From the NCBI RefSeq assembly GCF_000002865.3, contig NW_001865042.1, positions 705,419-769,418 of the forward strand: a stretch of 64,000 nucleotides of DNA. The letters run 5' to 3'. How positions within the stretch are numbered: the stretch's first letter is position 1; every line of letters starts with the position of its first letter. Under the pieces are notes generated by a model that worked only from the letters and a program-made list of their open reading frames with translations, was not told the DNA's origin and did no database searches. This document shows positions 47,846 to 59,418 of the stretch, one piece after another. The translations under genes and the position numbers were made by a program. Source of the stretch: Monosiga brevicollis MX1 (Eukaryota; Opisthokonta; Choanoflagellata; Craspedida; Salpingoecidae).

Positions 47846-50800
47846 ATGGCGGCGACCGAGAAGATGATGGAGATTCAGACGTCCATGCGGGCCAAGGCTG
47901 CGCATACGCAAGACTTTATGCGGTAAGGTGATGGTGTGTTTGATGCAGGGGGTGGGCTCTGTTAAGTCGTCGGCCTGATGGAGGTTGTGGGACACAGGGA
48001 GTTGTCTTCGTTCCAGGCGGATATCTCACGACGTGACGAGCAGCTCAAGGCCCAAAAGGCTGTGCAGAAGAAGGTTGGTTGGTGGACACACGAGAAGCAC
48101 GCGTGATTCTAGTTGAACTCACGCCGCCTACTCTCGACAGCTCCCGCCCATTCGCGGAAGCAGCGACCAACCAGATACCTCGGGCCCCCAGCCCACCCCC
48201 GCTGCTGGGAATGATCAAGCACACCCCACTCAAGCGCGGCAGGCTCGCCTCAAATCAGGAGACTACCGTGCCTGGGATCGATTCGACGTGGTAGGGTCGC
48301 TCCCATTTTGAAGACAACGAGAAATCAGAATGGGACCAGAAGGGAAAAGACATGGGAGAGAAGTGGGGAGGGGGGAGGGGAGAGAGAGGGAGGCGGAGCG
48401 CACGCAGCCCAGACATACGATATCGAACTTGCAACGTGTCTCACAACACTCAACTGCGTCGTTTTGTGCACTGGTGTCTGAGACTAGGACGCTGAGCTTC
48501 AGCGACTAGCAGAGGAGGAAGCCCAGATGGAAACGCAACAAGCACAACGCGCAGCAGCCACACTCGATCGTTCGTAACCAGGCTTGCTCATCTCCACGAC
48601 AGGGGCGCATCACAGTCATTGCGCACAGCTTACCTCGGCTCTGCACCTGCGTGCGCAGGCGCTACAAGCGGATCCAATGGATCACGGGATGGCGAAGAAC
48701 AGCCCATGAGCATTAATGACCTCCAGACGCACATGGCCAACGTGGAAAAAGACAACGTAAATCTCTACGGCCTCGTTCGATCGATGCTGGCTTTGCGCTT
48801 CCCTCGCGCGACTGGCTGACCGCTGACCGCTTTTCTCTTTATCATTCGTTGCTTTCCTAGGGTAATGCACAATTCAAGCAGGGCAAGTTTGCAGCAGCCA
48901 TCACCTGTTATACCCGGGGACTCGAAGCCAATCCCTACTCGGCAACCTTGCTTTCAAACCGCAGCATGGCACACCTCAAACTTAAGCAGTGCGTGGGTTG
49001 TCCAAGCATCTCATGTTGCGGTTATTCTCGTGAGGGTTACAACCTTCCTGTGCCGCGTCTGTGCAAGAAATAACGTGTCGCATTCCCTTTGGCGCAGGTA
49101 CACAGAAGCCGAAGCTGATGCCACGGAGGCACTTGCCCTGGATCCTCACTATCTAAAGGTTAGTGGCGGTGCAAGACGATCTGTTTGCAGCCGGCTGAGC
49201 GAGGTCTATGGCTTGGTCTTAATTGCCTTCAATGTGCCAAGGCATGCTTCATCACACGAACGCGCTAATCACCTTCACAGGCTTGGTCGCGGCGTGCTAC
49301 AGCGCGAGGCGAGCTGAAGCACTATGCCGAGGCCATCGCAGGTAAAAGCTGCCAATGAGCACGCACGCCCTGCGCGCGCGCCTAGTTGACAGCATCATCG
49401 CGACTTCATGCGTCAAATAGACTGGCAAAAGGTGTTGGAGCTCGACAGCAAAAATGGGGTGGCCAAGAAGGAGATTGCACGTCTTCGCGATGTAAGCCTG
49501 CTCCTGTTTGGGCATCATGTTGGTGCAGGTCGAGTCCCAGGGGCTTGGCTTCAGCACTCCCCTTGGATGTGATCTGCCCGTGTTGGCAGTGGACGGCTGC
49601 TGCAACCCTTAGTTTTGAATGGGTGGACGTATAGGTCAAGGCCAAGTTTGATGAGCTGCAGCACGCGACCTTCAACCCTCTCAAGGCTGCTCTTTCGATG
49701 CAAGCACAGGTCTGGTTTTTTGCCGTGTCATGTGTTGTGTTGGTGTGTATGCGTTGGTGTGGACGGCAATTCAAACAGGCCATCTCATGTGTCATGGCTG
49801 GGGTTCGGGTTTTTTGATTCTGAATTCAGCCTGGTTCTCCAGCCACGAAAAAGACCGCGCCCCAGCAGTGGGTGCGCGTGGCCATTGAAGATATTGGTGA
49901 GGCCCCTGTTTCAAGCACAGTTAGCGAAAAGCCGGTGCAAGCATCAGCCCCTCCAGGTGCAAGCACCGACGGCAGGGTTGTGGAGGCAGGCGCAAGCGAG
50001 CCTCCTGCTAAAACGACAGCATCCGCCAACGACACGCAGAGTCGCAAGGTACAGATTGTTGAGGTGGACGATGATGTGGCCTTGGCGCCGACGGAGACGG
50101 CGGCTCAGCCCGTTCAGCCCCAAGCAGCGCCCCTTCCGTCCTCGCCTGCACCCGAGCCCACGGCTGCGCCCGAGCCTACGCCTGCGGCTACGGCGATGCC
50201 AGTGTCCACACCTGCACCTGCAACGACACCGGTCTCTGTGCCCACGCCCTCACCCGTGGTCAGGGAAGCATCGGCTGTCACTACTGGCCTGCCTATGTTA
50301 CCCACGACCAGCCTTGAATTTCATCGGTCGTGGCATCAGAACACCGAGCCAAGTAAACGGGCTGCACTTCTTCAGGTAGAACTCGCATTCTTGTTGAAGC
50401 TCGCACCAGGGGTTGACCGCGGGCCAAGATTGGCATGCATCGTCACATTCACGCTGGCTGTCCCATGTGCCTATGAATGTGCCTATGCGTGTGTGCCTCT
50501 CTGTGTCTGCACAGCGGATCGATGCCAACGAGCTGCCGGGCCTATTGGGAGCTACCTTTGAGCCGGATGATTTGATTAGCATTCTCCGAGTATTATACAC
50601 AGAGTACTTGCCCCAGCGCCAGCCGATCTTCCCGGTTTTGCGCAAACTGACCAAAGCCGACCGCTTTGACATGATGATCATGTTTCTTGAGTCAGAGGTT
50701 CGTTGCTTGCGCCCCAGTCCGTGCAGAACGGGTGACACGACCACGCAATGATGGTCTGCTGACTTCTGACGGCGCCTTACCACGCCACTATCTCATTGGC

Positions 50801-50916
50801 AGGAGCGGGCATGGATCACCGAGCTGATTGAAGCCGTGGCCGCCAATACATGCGGGGACCGCCCGTCGGATAAGCTGGTGTCGGCCCTCCGAGCCAAATT
50901 TCAATGCACTGTCTAA
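47846..50916 (+). CDS. RPAP3: RPAP3, TPR co-chaperone of the R2TP complex
   Basis: RPAP3 links HSP90 to the RUVBL1/2 AAA ATPases in R2TP, which assembles RNA polymerases, PIKKs, snoRNPs and, in animals, dynein arms. Exons 47846-47922, 47998-48073 and 48141-48290 join in phase and carry the N-terminal signature: AHTQDFMRELSSFQADISRRD, LPPIRGSS and SGDYRAWDRFDVDAELQRL. A three-repeat TPR block follows (about 48861-49660: GNAQFKQGKFAAAITCYTRG, LSNRSMAHLKLKQYTEAEAD, AWSRRATARGELKHYAEAI). Then come a long Pro/Ala/Thr linker and the RPAP3_C domain (TTSLEFHRSWH, LPGLLGATFEPDDLISIL, KADRFDMMIMFLE), ending at 50916. Only one TPR block is present, where human RPAP3 has two. The join after 48560 is uncertain. 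Confidence 0.9.
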
Positions 50917-51651
50917 CAGTGGCGAAGCATCACCGACAATTCCTCTTTTGCTTCACACATCATCGCATCTGTTGACCTCCGCTTTTTTTGTTTTTTTTTT
51001 GTTTTTCGATTCTTTAACAAACTTGCAGCCAGCAATGCTGCCACAGACAACCCTTCGGCATCATCATCCCGCCGCCGAGGTCCAGCCCGAACTGGACGCC
51101 CGCCATCTGTTTGCTCCCAACGTGTTTGGTGTACGTTCACTTGTCAGACACAATTGTCAGACAAAGTTGTGTGTTGTGGAGTTGGTTGATAAGGGAAAAG
51201 GCAAAGAGCTTGTTGTTGTAAGCAAGCAACGAAAAAAGGGGGGGGGGAGATGTGTTGGAAAGTTAGAGATAGCTACCGTCGGAGATAATTCCACTGTATA
51301 AAACATCAGCTTGAGCAGAGATGCGTTCGAGTTGTGAGAAAATCAAACGACGAGAGAGATATTTTTTTTCAGCGCGACTTGTCGTTGATGTGTCGTGGGC
51401 GGGTTCCGGCTTCTCGGGCGTTTGGTCGATGGTGTGCAAGTTGGCTGCTGCTTGGGCGTTGGCACTGGGAGTACCTTGGGCTTGTGCGGCTGATTTGAAT
51501 GATTGGGCTGTTTTTACCTTCTCATCTTGCCGCATCTAACGGGCCATCAACGCGACACCACGGGCTCTGCACATCCGATTGGTTGCTGCACATCCCATTT
51601 TTCTATCCAGCCTACTGTCGCGTGTGACACGTCTATGCCAGCCATCCCCTT
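50917..51651. other. Intergenic spacer
   Basis: 735 bases downstream of RPAP3. A short ATG frame near 51034-51130, preceded by a TTGCAG and followed by a GT, might be a 3' UTR exon or a spurious ORF. Nothing else was recognised. Confidence 0.5.
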
Positions 51652-51766
51652 TCTTGTTCTTGACCCGAGGCCAGGCTTGTTCTTGACCGAGTCCAGGCTT
51701 GTTCTTGACCCGAGTCCAGGCTTGTTCTTGACCCGAGTCCAGGCTTGTTCTTGACCTGAGTCCAGG
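51652..51766. repeat. 22-23 bp minisatellite, five copies
   Basis: Five tandem copies of a unit resembling GCTTGTTCTTGACCCGAGTC plus CAG, differing at one to three bases (CGAGGC, CCGAGT, CTGAGT variants). It lies about 165 bases before the ATG of the membrane-protein gene. Confidence 0.95.
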
Positions 51767-51929
51767 CTTGCACCTGCCTGGGCTGCTGCGTTGTTGCATC
51801 CTCCACGCGAGGACAGATAGACCATGCGGACATTGTGCCTGCAGAAACACACGCCTTGATCCTCGGTGGATCTTCGCTTTACACGACCATTGTCGGCTCG
51901 ACCCCATATTGCTCTCTGTGACGCAGTCC

Positions 51930-52904
51930 ATGAGGTTGGGGTCTAGACGGCCAGCTGGCCCTTCGATGGCCATGCAAAAACCGGGCCAGGGCGTTTCATC
52001 AGCCGCCTCGGCTCTTTTTGCTGGCGCCGGCCCCCTTCTAGTCGCAGCGCTAGCCACCAGTGCTGCGCCCATCACCTCCGCCACTACTACCCCTGCCGCC
52101 TCCGCTGGTACCGGTGCACTGACGACCACCATGACCACAACCAGGCTTGAGTCGACCACCCGCGCCTCAACTCCTGACTGGGTCGCCCACCGACCCGAGA
52201 TACCAGCCACCACAGTCGTCCTCATTGTCATCTTTGGCGCCTTTTCCCTCTTCATTTTGCTGCGCTTGCTCTACAAGCGGCGGGAGGTGATGCAGTATTG
52301 CAGTCTGATGTGCTTTCACTGCAAACACGGCAAGGTGGCTCCGGCACAGGATGTGGAAATTGCGCAGACTCGCTTGCAATCACCGCCACGAGCTGGGCAT
52401 CGCATGAACACAGCTTGGCGACCGCCGTCAGCGCAAGCCTCTGAGCCAGACTCTACACTGGCTCACATTCAACAAAAACTCGAGGCAAGGGCCGAGGCTG
52501 CGGTGGCGCGTCGGTCCAGTGCCACCACACCCATCGTGCCCTTGACAGCCGTGTCTACAAGTCAAGCTGGTGAGGATATCCGACCAACACATTCTGGCCA
52601 TGAGAGGTTACCCCCGATCGTATCTAGTCGAGCCGCTAGTGAGCGTAGTCTGCCCCCAATCGTGGCTGCAACACCCACCACGTCCCAGCGGTTGGCTCCC
52701 TTGGGTTTGAGTGGGCCGAGCTCAGCCACAGGGGCGTCAACCGTGGCTAACCACGAGCAGTCTTTGGAGGCTCTACGAGCCACCACCTTGCCGCGCCTTC
52801 TGCCTCGGCTTTCACCGATCGAGCCTGGTCGAGCCTTAAGCTTGGACGGCTCAAATGTTTCCCCACGCGCGCCCCTATTACCAGCAGATGAGAGTTCTGC
52901 ATGA
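51930..52904 (+). CDS. Mucin-like single-pass membrane protein
   Basis: 324-residue single-exon frame from the first ATG, not recognised. Residues about 30-80 are Ala/Thr/Ser-rich (TSATTTPAASAGTGALTTTM), as in a short O-glycosylated ectodomain. One clear membrane helix follows (TTVVLIVIFGAFSLFILLRL), with a juxtamembrane basic YKRRE and two or three Cys (YCSLMCFHCKHG) that could be palmitoylated or bind metal. The cytoplasmic part is long, Pro/Ser-rich and low in structure, with a repeated short motif (RLPPIVSS, SLPPIVAA, RLAPLGLS, LPRLLPRLSP). The N-terminal hydrophobic stretch (AASALFAGAGPLLVAALATS) may be a signal peptide. The frame is open upstream without an ATG, so an upstream exon is possible. 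Adhesion or scaffold roles are only guesses. Confidence 0.55.
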   Translation: MRLGSRRPAGPSMAMQKPGQGVSSAASALFAGAGPLLVAALATSAAPITSATTTPAASAGTGALTTTMTTTRLESTTRASTPDWVAHRPEIPATTVVLIVIFGAFSLFILLRLLYKRREVMQYCSLMCFHCKHGKVAPAQDVEIAQTRLQSPPRAGHRMNTAWRPPSAQASEPDSTLAHIQQKLEARAEAAVARRSSATTPIVPLTAVSTSQAGEDIRPTHSGHERLPPIVSSRAASERSLPPIVAATPTTSQRLAPLGLSGPSSATGASTVANHEQSLEALRATTLPRLLPRLSPIEPGRALSLDGSNVSPRAPLLPADESSA

Positions 52905-53458
52905 GGATTGGCCGTACTTTTTTTCTTGATCCGATGTAACCTATACCCATTTGAGCCTGTCTGGTGACAGCGTTGGGATTGCTTGTTGTTCATATCTTTT
53001 AGCCCAATTCTTTTAGCTCAGTAACGGCTCGTACACCTTGTCTCACGATGTGATGCCGGTGATCCTCTGAGCAAGACCTGAAGCGAGGTCACACGGCCCA
53101 TGCAGCCCCAGCTACTTTTTTTTTTTCTTTTGGTTCTTTGTCATGTTTGCTTTGATTATTTTTTCGGCCGTCGTTGTCGCCATCACTCGCATCAGGTGAC
53201 GCGCTGTGCGCTCATCCCACGGTGGCTTGACAGGCCGGTTTAGGAGTACTTGAAATTGACTTTCAACTCAGCAGATTGCGCTTGGCTCGAGCGTAGTGGC
53301 GATTAACCAGAATCAGGTGGATAGGCGATAGCAAGGTTTGCTTTCAACGTCAAGCACAAAGGCATGTAGGTCAAAGCACACAGCAAGGGAAAAAGAAAAT
53401 CAAAGGGCTGGGATCAAAACAACAAAATTATCAAAAACAGTCAGCGACGCGAATGTCA
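52905..53458. other. Convergent intergenic spacer
   Basis: 554 bases between the stop codons of the membrane-protein gene and HDAC3. AT-richer than its surroundings, with short T runs. No gene seen. Confidence 0.6.
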
Positions 53459-53739
53459 TCAGAGACTCGTGCCGTTGATGGTGATGGGCGGCTTCTTGCC
53501 AAACTCCTCATCGGGGTCATTAAACTCGTTGCTGGCCGCTCGGCGGCCGTCCGTTTGCCTACCAGGCGAGTTGAGGCAATTTGACTGAGCGGGGACATGG
53601 AAAGGAATGGCCATCCCACTAGATTTGCTGTTGAAAGTTTAGCCCCCAAGCCATGCATACCGTTCGGGGTTGCGCTCATCAGGGTCATCATTTTCATCAT
53701 CTGGTGGCGCGACGACCAACAAGTCTGGTGGGGTCTGTA

Positions 53740-53775
<36 letters not shown>

Positions 53776-54470
53776 ACGCGCAGAGCGAGAAATGCCAGTC
53801 ATGAGCTGCCGAGTTTTCTGCTCATGCGCCTGCCAAGACATTCATCGAGCGCACACACCTCTTGCATCATGACGGATGGCGCACCATCGAGTTGCCCCAG
53901 CTGCTCAAAGACGTGCTCCCGCAGCTGCAGTAGACAGGAGGGGGGCACGAAGCGTGAGGCCGCCTGCCTTTTGGTCGATCCATGGAGCATTGAATGAGAA
54001 CTGCCAGCATGACGGCTGGCTGACCTTGTCGAGATACTCTTTGCTATTTTGATTTTCCACCGAAGTGGCCACGTTTGGATGTAACTTGAAGTCTGGGCCG
54101 AAATACTGAAAGTAATCTGAGGTTTCCGATCCCAGATGTTCGGTCGGTGAAGTTAACCAGGACACAGGTTTCAAGTGCACGCCAGGCAAACAACAAACCG
54201 TTGTAGGGGAGATCTTCAGACAGATGTTCATCCAGCAGAATGCCGGTTTCATGGGTCCTGTGTTAGGCACAGAGGGGGATCCACGGCCAACAGATCAGCC
54301 AGGACAGGGTAACGCAGCACAGTGCTGTGCTTCTGTGGCACTGACCAGCAACGCGCCACATTGCGAATCGTGTAGCCACCGCCACCAAGAACCAGGAGCG
54401 GCAAGTTGAACGACTTGATAAACTCGACGCAATTGCTAGGGTAACATACAGGAAAGCAGGGAAAGCGAGG

Positions 54471-54507
<37 letters not shown>

Positions 54508-56609
54508 TGAGTGTCAGCGGTTGGATCAGAAGAGCTTGGCCGCTGAGAAGGTGCCAACAACTCATCGCATTGAGGATGGGACAACGCCCTGGTTCTTGGC
54601 TCTTACCCATGCCCAGCAATGCTGAGGTTGAAGCAGCCAAGACGGTCACAGCCTAGTGAATCGGCGCCACACTACGAGCATGATGGGTCACACGTGAGTG
54701 CAGAGCAGAACACAGAAACAGACTTTGCAAGACGCACGAAACCAAAGCGTTCAAAAGCGCGCGTGTGTGTGTGTGTTTGTGGATGTGTGAATATGTGTGA
54801 ACGCGACATCGATGTTGGGTCTGGTCGCACGCCTGCGGTGATTGACAACCTGCAGGACAATGGCCGAGGGCTGAAACTTGCTGATGACTTCGCGCATGAC
54901 GGGTTTGAAGAGCTCGTTGTAGCCTGCAGCAAATCAAGCGGAGGAGAGGGTAGCTTGCATGAGCATGATCGATGCTGCGCGTCAGCGACTTGTTTCGCGA
55001 GTATGCGTGCTCAACAACGGTTCTGGTCATTTGCGCTGCAGCTCTAAGCAGACGCGCGCACCCATGTCATCGATGCCATCCTTGAGCGGCACGTTGAGGG
55101 CGTAGTAGCGTCCACGGCCAGCGCCAAGCTCGTACATGCTTCCTGAGAAGCCAGGCGCGAGCAACGAATGAGCCCCAACGAATAGAACTTGTAACTCAGC
55201 GGACGAGCCAGGTGCACGTGTACAAAACAGGTACGGGCAGAAAACACGGTAGCTCGTCGGAGGTAGAAGTAGAATACACACCGGTGCCGGGGAAAAAGTG
55301 TCCACCGTACTTGTGGAAAGATACGGTCATGACGCGATCGGTGGTGTAAAATGCCTATGCGCCACCAACGCGACCGCCAAGTCAGCAAGCGAGTTCGACA
55401 ACACGCCCAAATAATCAATAGAGTTGCTTTTGTGCGAATAGCGGAGTGGGACAGCGTCGTTCACAGGGAGGCGATCAAACGCACCTCCTCAACACCATCG
55501 CCGTGGTGGATATCAATGTCGATGTAGAGGACACGAGGGTGTTGCCTGCCATGCATGAAACCAGGTGGAGTATGAGAAGGTTGCAGCCAAGCCGAATACC
55601 GGACCAAAGAGCCAGCGAGTGAGCTGGCTCAATCCTGGGCCCATACTTGAGTAGCTCGAGAATGGCGAGCACGATATCGTTCACGTAGCAAAAGCCAGAC
55701 GCTTCAAACTTTTTGGCATGATGCAGGCCGCCTGACCAGTTGATGGCAACATCGCATTGCTGTGCAAGATATGGGTGAGAGTCAAGGGGGCGGTTGTAGG
55801 TGATGTTCAGCAAGGTATCTACGGGAACTGAAACAGACCTTGTTGTTCAGTTTGACGGCCCCCTCGATGGAGGCACCAGCGTAGATGGAGCAGAAGTCAA
55901 AGATGCCATCAAATACGGGACTACAGGGCGACCAAGGTTGGATGCCCTTAAGTGATGCGTCAAAGTAGTATCGAAGCCCGTGTGTGCGTTATTGAGTCCG
56001 AGTGTGCACATGCATACCAGTCATCGCCGACGTTGAAGCGTTGCAGGTACGATCCGAACGTTCGATAATTGTCGGGTGTCACGCTGTGTACCGGCCCCAC
56101 ATGGGAGTATTAGAGCACATACTGGTGATAGACAACGTTGCAAGAGTGTACCACCTTGTAGATCATTCACATGGGCACTGGAGCAAAATCGAAAAAGAGA
56201 AGGGCACTGACCGCTGTAAAAAATTGATGTAATCTGTCGCGTGGAAGCGCCCCATGTCCTCGGGTGAAGCCCGGTAGGGGCGGAAGATCTAAAAGTGCAT
56301 TTAAGGCAACATGGGTTTGAGCAGGACGGTGGTGTAATACAGATCATGGCCAGCTGTGCGTCCCACCTCCATCTTGCTCCATAGCCCATACTCCAAGACA
56401 AGGCTGTGCGTGAGGGCCAAACGGTGCGGTTTCATGGGATGACCAGGGCCTAGGGTGGGCGGGGGTTCGTTGGACGGCACAATGGTGAGCAAGGCCTAGC
56501 TGGCCGTCAGTTTACAAGCATCCTGAAGCGGATCGAGAAGCCTGAACAGACCATAATGAAAGTTGCCAACATCGGCATCGAAGAAGTAGGCCACACGTGG
56601 CCGGGACAT
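53459..56609 (-). CDS. HDAC3: Class I histone deacetylase, HDAC3 type
   Basis: Reverse-strand gene, start codon at 56609 and stop at 53459. Zinc-dependent class I deacetylase that removes acetyl groups from histone tails; HDAC3 acts in the NCoR/SMRT corepressor. The N-terminus [18 protein letters not shown] joins in phase to [19 protein letters not shown]. Catalytic landmarks are intact: [67 protein letters not shown] and [18 protein letters not shown] with the active-site Tyr. The tail matches HDAC3 rather than HDAC1/2: [34 protein letters not shown], an acidic [13 protein letters not shown], then [10 protein letters not shown]. Roughly 14 exons. Diverges from CEP44 over about 460 bases. Confidence 0.94.
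53742..53774. repeat. Poly-T run in an HDAC3 intron
   Basis: 33 consecutive T on the plus strand. In the sense of the gene this is poly-A ending seven bases before an exon, directly followed by CTTACAG. Confidence 0.95.
54476..54502. repeat. (GA)n microsatellite in an HDAC3 intron
   Basis: About 13 GA units on the plus strand within an intron next to the exon carrying [17 protein letters not shown]. Confidence 0.9.
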
Positions 56610-57071
56610 GGTGGGGGGTGACCCTCGGCAGATGCTGGCTGCTCCGAGTTACCGTTTCTCGTCTACTCTTGGATGGGTGGAGTGCCATGCCAGGCCTGAG
56701 AAGAGACGATTCACTGTACACGGCTGCCACTTTGAAAAAAAAATACATGAGCACGTAGCAACCTCGTACCTCGAATTGGCGCCGTGCGCCCAACAGCCTT
56801 GTAGACCAGCTGCCGGTGTGTGGCCTCCTTCACCGCCGAACGTTCAAATGCGTGTGTGTGCATCAGCAGGGGGACAGTAATTGTTTTCAACTACTGTTGT
56901 GACAAGCATCCATCGTCAGACTTTTTTTGAATTTTTTTTTTTGAACGAATTTTTTCAAAAAAAGAAAAAGGGTTGGTCGCTTGAGCAGGGGCATCATCGT
57001 GTCGAGTTGTTGGGCCTTCTGGGGTGCCGTGGCGGTCAAGGTTGAAGGGTTCAAGCCTGGCACAGGATATC
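56610..57071. promoter_or_regulatory. Divergent promoter region between HDAC3 and CEP44
   Basis: 462 bases separate two head-to-head start codons. The centre has T- and A-rich runs (about 56923-56968). Promoter role inferred from position. Confidence 0.5.
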
Positions 57072-59418
57072 ATGTCAACGGGTGACTTGCTGAATAATCT
57101 TGGACGTCTGCAGCGCGCTCTACGCGTGGTGCGCTACGCGGGGCATTTTGACACGACCAGGTCGGTATGCGCACAAACGACTTGGCGCGATCTCGATTTT
57201 GTGGTCGACTCAGCACTTGAACCCTCTGCTTTTTGACGTGTTGGTATCCGGCAGAGCCAAGCTGGGGGACCCTGCTGCCTTCTTGCCTCTGATACATTAC
57301 ACGCTACTGGCCTACTCCCACCGGGTGTCTGCGGAGCTAGCCGAGCATGGTTATGAGCTGTACGGGAAAAGCGATCTGCGTTTCGTGGAGGCGGTGTTTC
57401 GGGTAAGTTTAGATTTTGCGAGCACTTTGCAATAATCAGCTATCCTCATGCTTGGGCGCGGATCGCATACACAGTTGTTGCGCAATGAATTCGGATACAG
57501 CCCGCGGCTTTCCACCGAGCAATTCTTTGCTCGGGGCTTTGCCGAGCTCAAGATGATCTTGGTAGTTGACATCACGGATATATGTATAAAGCGCCATCGC
57601 GAGCTTGCGCGGCAAGCCAAGGTTCGTGTTTGAAACTTGCAATGTGTTCCGCATAGCCTCGCTTCTTTCCTAGCCGCCACACTGTTTGTTGTACTCATGG
57701 TGATCCTGATCGGTACCCAGCAGCGTCGTGGGTCTGGGCGGCCTGCCACCTCACGCTCGCAACATTCAGGCGCCTCCCGCACACCAGCGGAAGCAGACAT
57801 GACAACGGAAGAGCTCACAGCACAACATATTCTACGAGCGTCTCACCGTGGCGAGGGAGGAGATGGCCGGGATCACGCCCAACAAACTCCTGCTCTCAGC
57901 GACCGGTGGCAAGCATCGCAGGCAGAACTTGGCCCACGGGGCTCTACACGCGTGGAAAACGTGTACGGACCGCTTGTGACGGACAATGTGAGCCCAAATA
58001 CCAGCATGCTGTATGGGGCACGTCGCCAGTATGATTCACAGCTCTACCAAACGACAACGAACCATCCCCTGGATCGTGGTAAGCCCCATCGCCACTCTTA
58101 GGATCTTGTGTAGTCCTTGATTGGACGATTCCCCGTTTTGATGGCAGACTTTTGAAGACTTTGCCCAGGTCAAAGTTGTAGTTTGCCGATTGTGTTTCCT
58201 GCCAGATGCAGAAAATGGTTCTGGTTCATGATGTGGGTGGTCGATCAAGACCTCTATGCGCGCTCATCGAGCTTGGCGAAACCTTTTGTAGATGATGTGG
58301 ACTCGATTCACGCAGCGCTTTTTGATGTGGATGACAGCGATATTCAGCCCCGCTCACCGTTACAAAGCGGTTTGCCCGAGCAGCTCGAGCAGACACAGCC
58401 AACCCAAAATTCCATGCCAGCCTCGGTCCAAGCTGCCGCAACCGCAGAACACTCTTCAGCTACCCACCAAGCCGCGACGGCCGCCATGCAGGGCGTGGAT
58501 GCTCTGGCGCGCCGTGTGCAAGCGCTCACGGCGCGTATGTCCAACCTCGATGGCAAGCAGGCGCAACTCATGCATCTTGCGAGTACGTTCCAGCTGCTTC
58601 TTGATTCTTGACACGACAGCTGTGCGAGCCGAGGGTGCGAGCTAGCAGGACTGAAGTTCAGGCTCTGGATAGGGAGTAGTTGAATGCGGGATCTCCAAAT
58701 GGGGTCTCAATTCTGCCGGTGTCGCTTGGTGCTTTTTGGAATACACAGGTAGCCATCGTAGCCAAGGCGAAGCCAATGAAAGTACCAATTCGGCTCCGCC
58801 ACGGCCACGGCCAGCATCACCTCATCCTACGCCCGAGACCAATGCAGCGTGGAGCAGTGAGCTGGCCAGCATGCGACAGGTGTGGCTGCGTGTGCGCTTG
58901 CATGCTTTGTGTGTTGCTCGCCAACCCGGCCCGTGCCGGATGTTTCCGTGCCTGATGTTTGACTTGACAAATGCCATGCGTAGGCCATGGAAGCACTGAG
59001 TCGTCAGGTTGAGTCTTTGGCAGCGGGCATGCGGCGAATGGAGACGGATGTGGGCACGCGTTTGGTGCTGCTCGAGGCCCAAGTGGCGAGTGGGCCCAAC
59101 TCGCAGCAGCCCGTGAATGACCGTCGGGGTGCCGACGCTGCGGGACCAATCAGTCCACCACCTGCCACACTGGCTGGTACCTCGCTAGCGACTGGCAGCC
59201 GTCTGCACACGGGAGCAGCTCCAATGGCATCCAGTAGGGCTCCTGCAGCAGCTTCACGGTCGCCGGTCACAGGTACGACTACGGCGACAACGGTGAGGGC
59301 GGAAGAGCGTGCTGCACAGGCAGCAGAGCCACCAACGACCTTGCGGGCCACTATCAGCGAACGTCAGCACTTGACACCCTTTGCTTTTCTCGCACGGGGT
59401 GGCCCTCTGTCTGAGTAG
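57072..59418 (+). CDS. CEP44: Centrosomal protein CEP44
   Basis: CEP44 binds microtubules and sits at the proximal centriole, where in human cells it acts in centriole-to-centrosome conversion. Exons 57072-57160, 57255-57402 and 57475-57621 join in phase and form the conserved N-terminal domain: MSTGDLLNNLGRLQRALRVV, AKLGDPAAFLPLIHYTLLAY, GYELYGKSDLRFVEAVFRLL, RNEFGYSPRLSTEQFFARGF and IKRHRELARQAK. The animal protein has the same blocks in the same order. Downstream exons (from about 57721) are Ser/Thr/Ala-rich and low in conservation. Two helical segments, near 58262-58580 (VDALARRVQALTARMSNLDG) and 58984-59418 (MEALSRQVESLAAGMRRMET), look like coiled coils. Splice joins after 58079 are uncertain because one simple join runs into a stop. 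Confidence 0.85.

Noticed and set aside
51034-51301. Short ATG frame after RPAP3
   Set aside because: It has acceptor- and donor-like flanks but no motif, and RPAP3 already has a natural stop at 50916. A 3' UTR exon cannot be excluded.
57036-57066. GGTTCAAGCC, resembling a tRNA B box
   Set aside because: No matching A box or cloverleaf could be folded around it. It lies in the HDAC3/CEP44 promoter gap.
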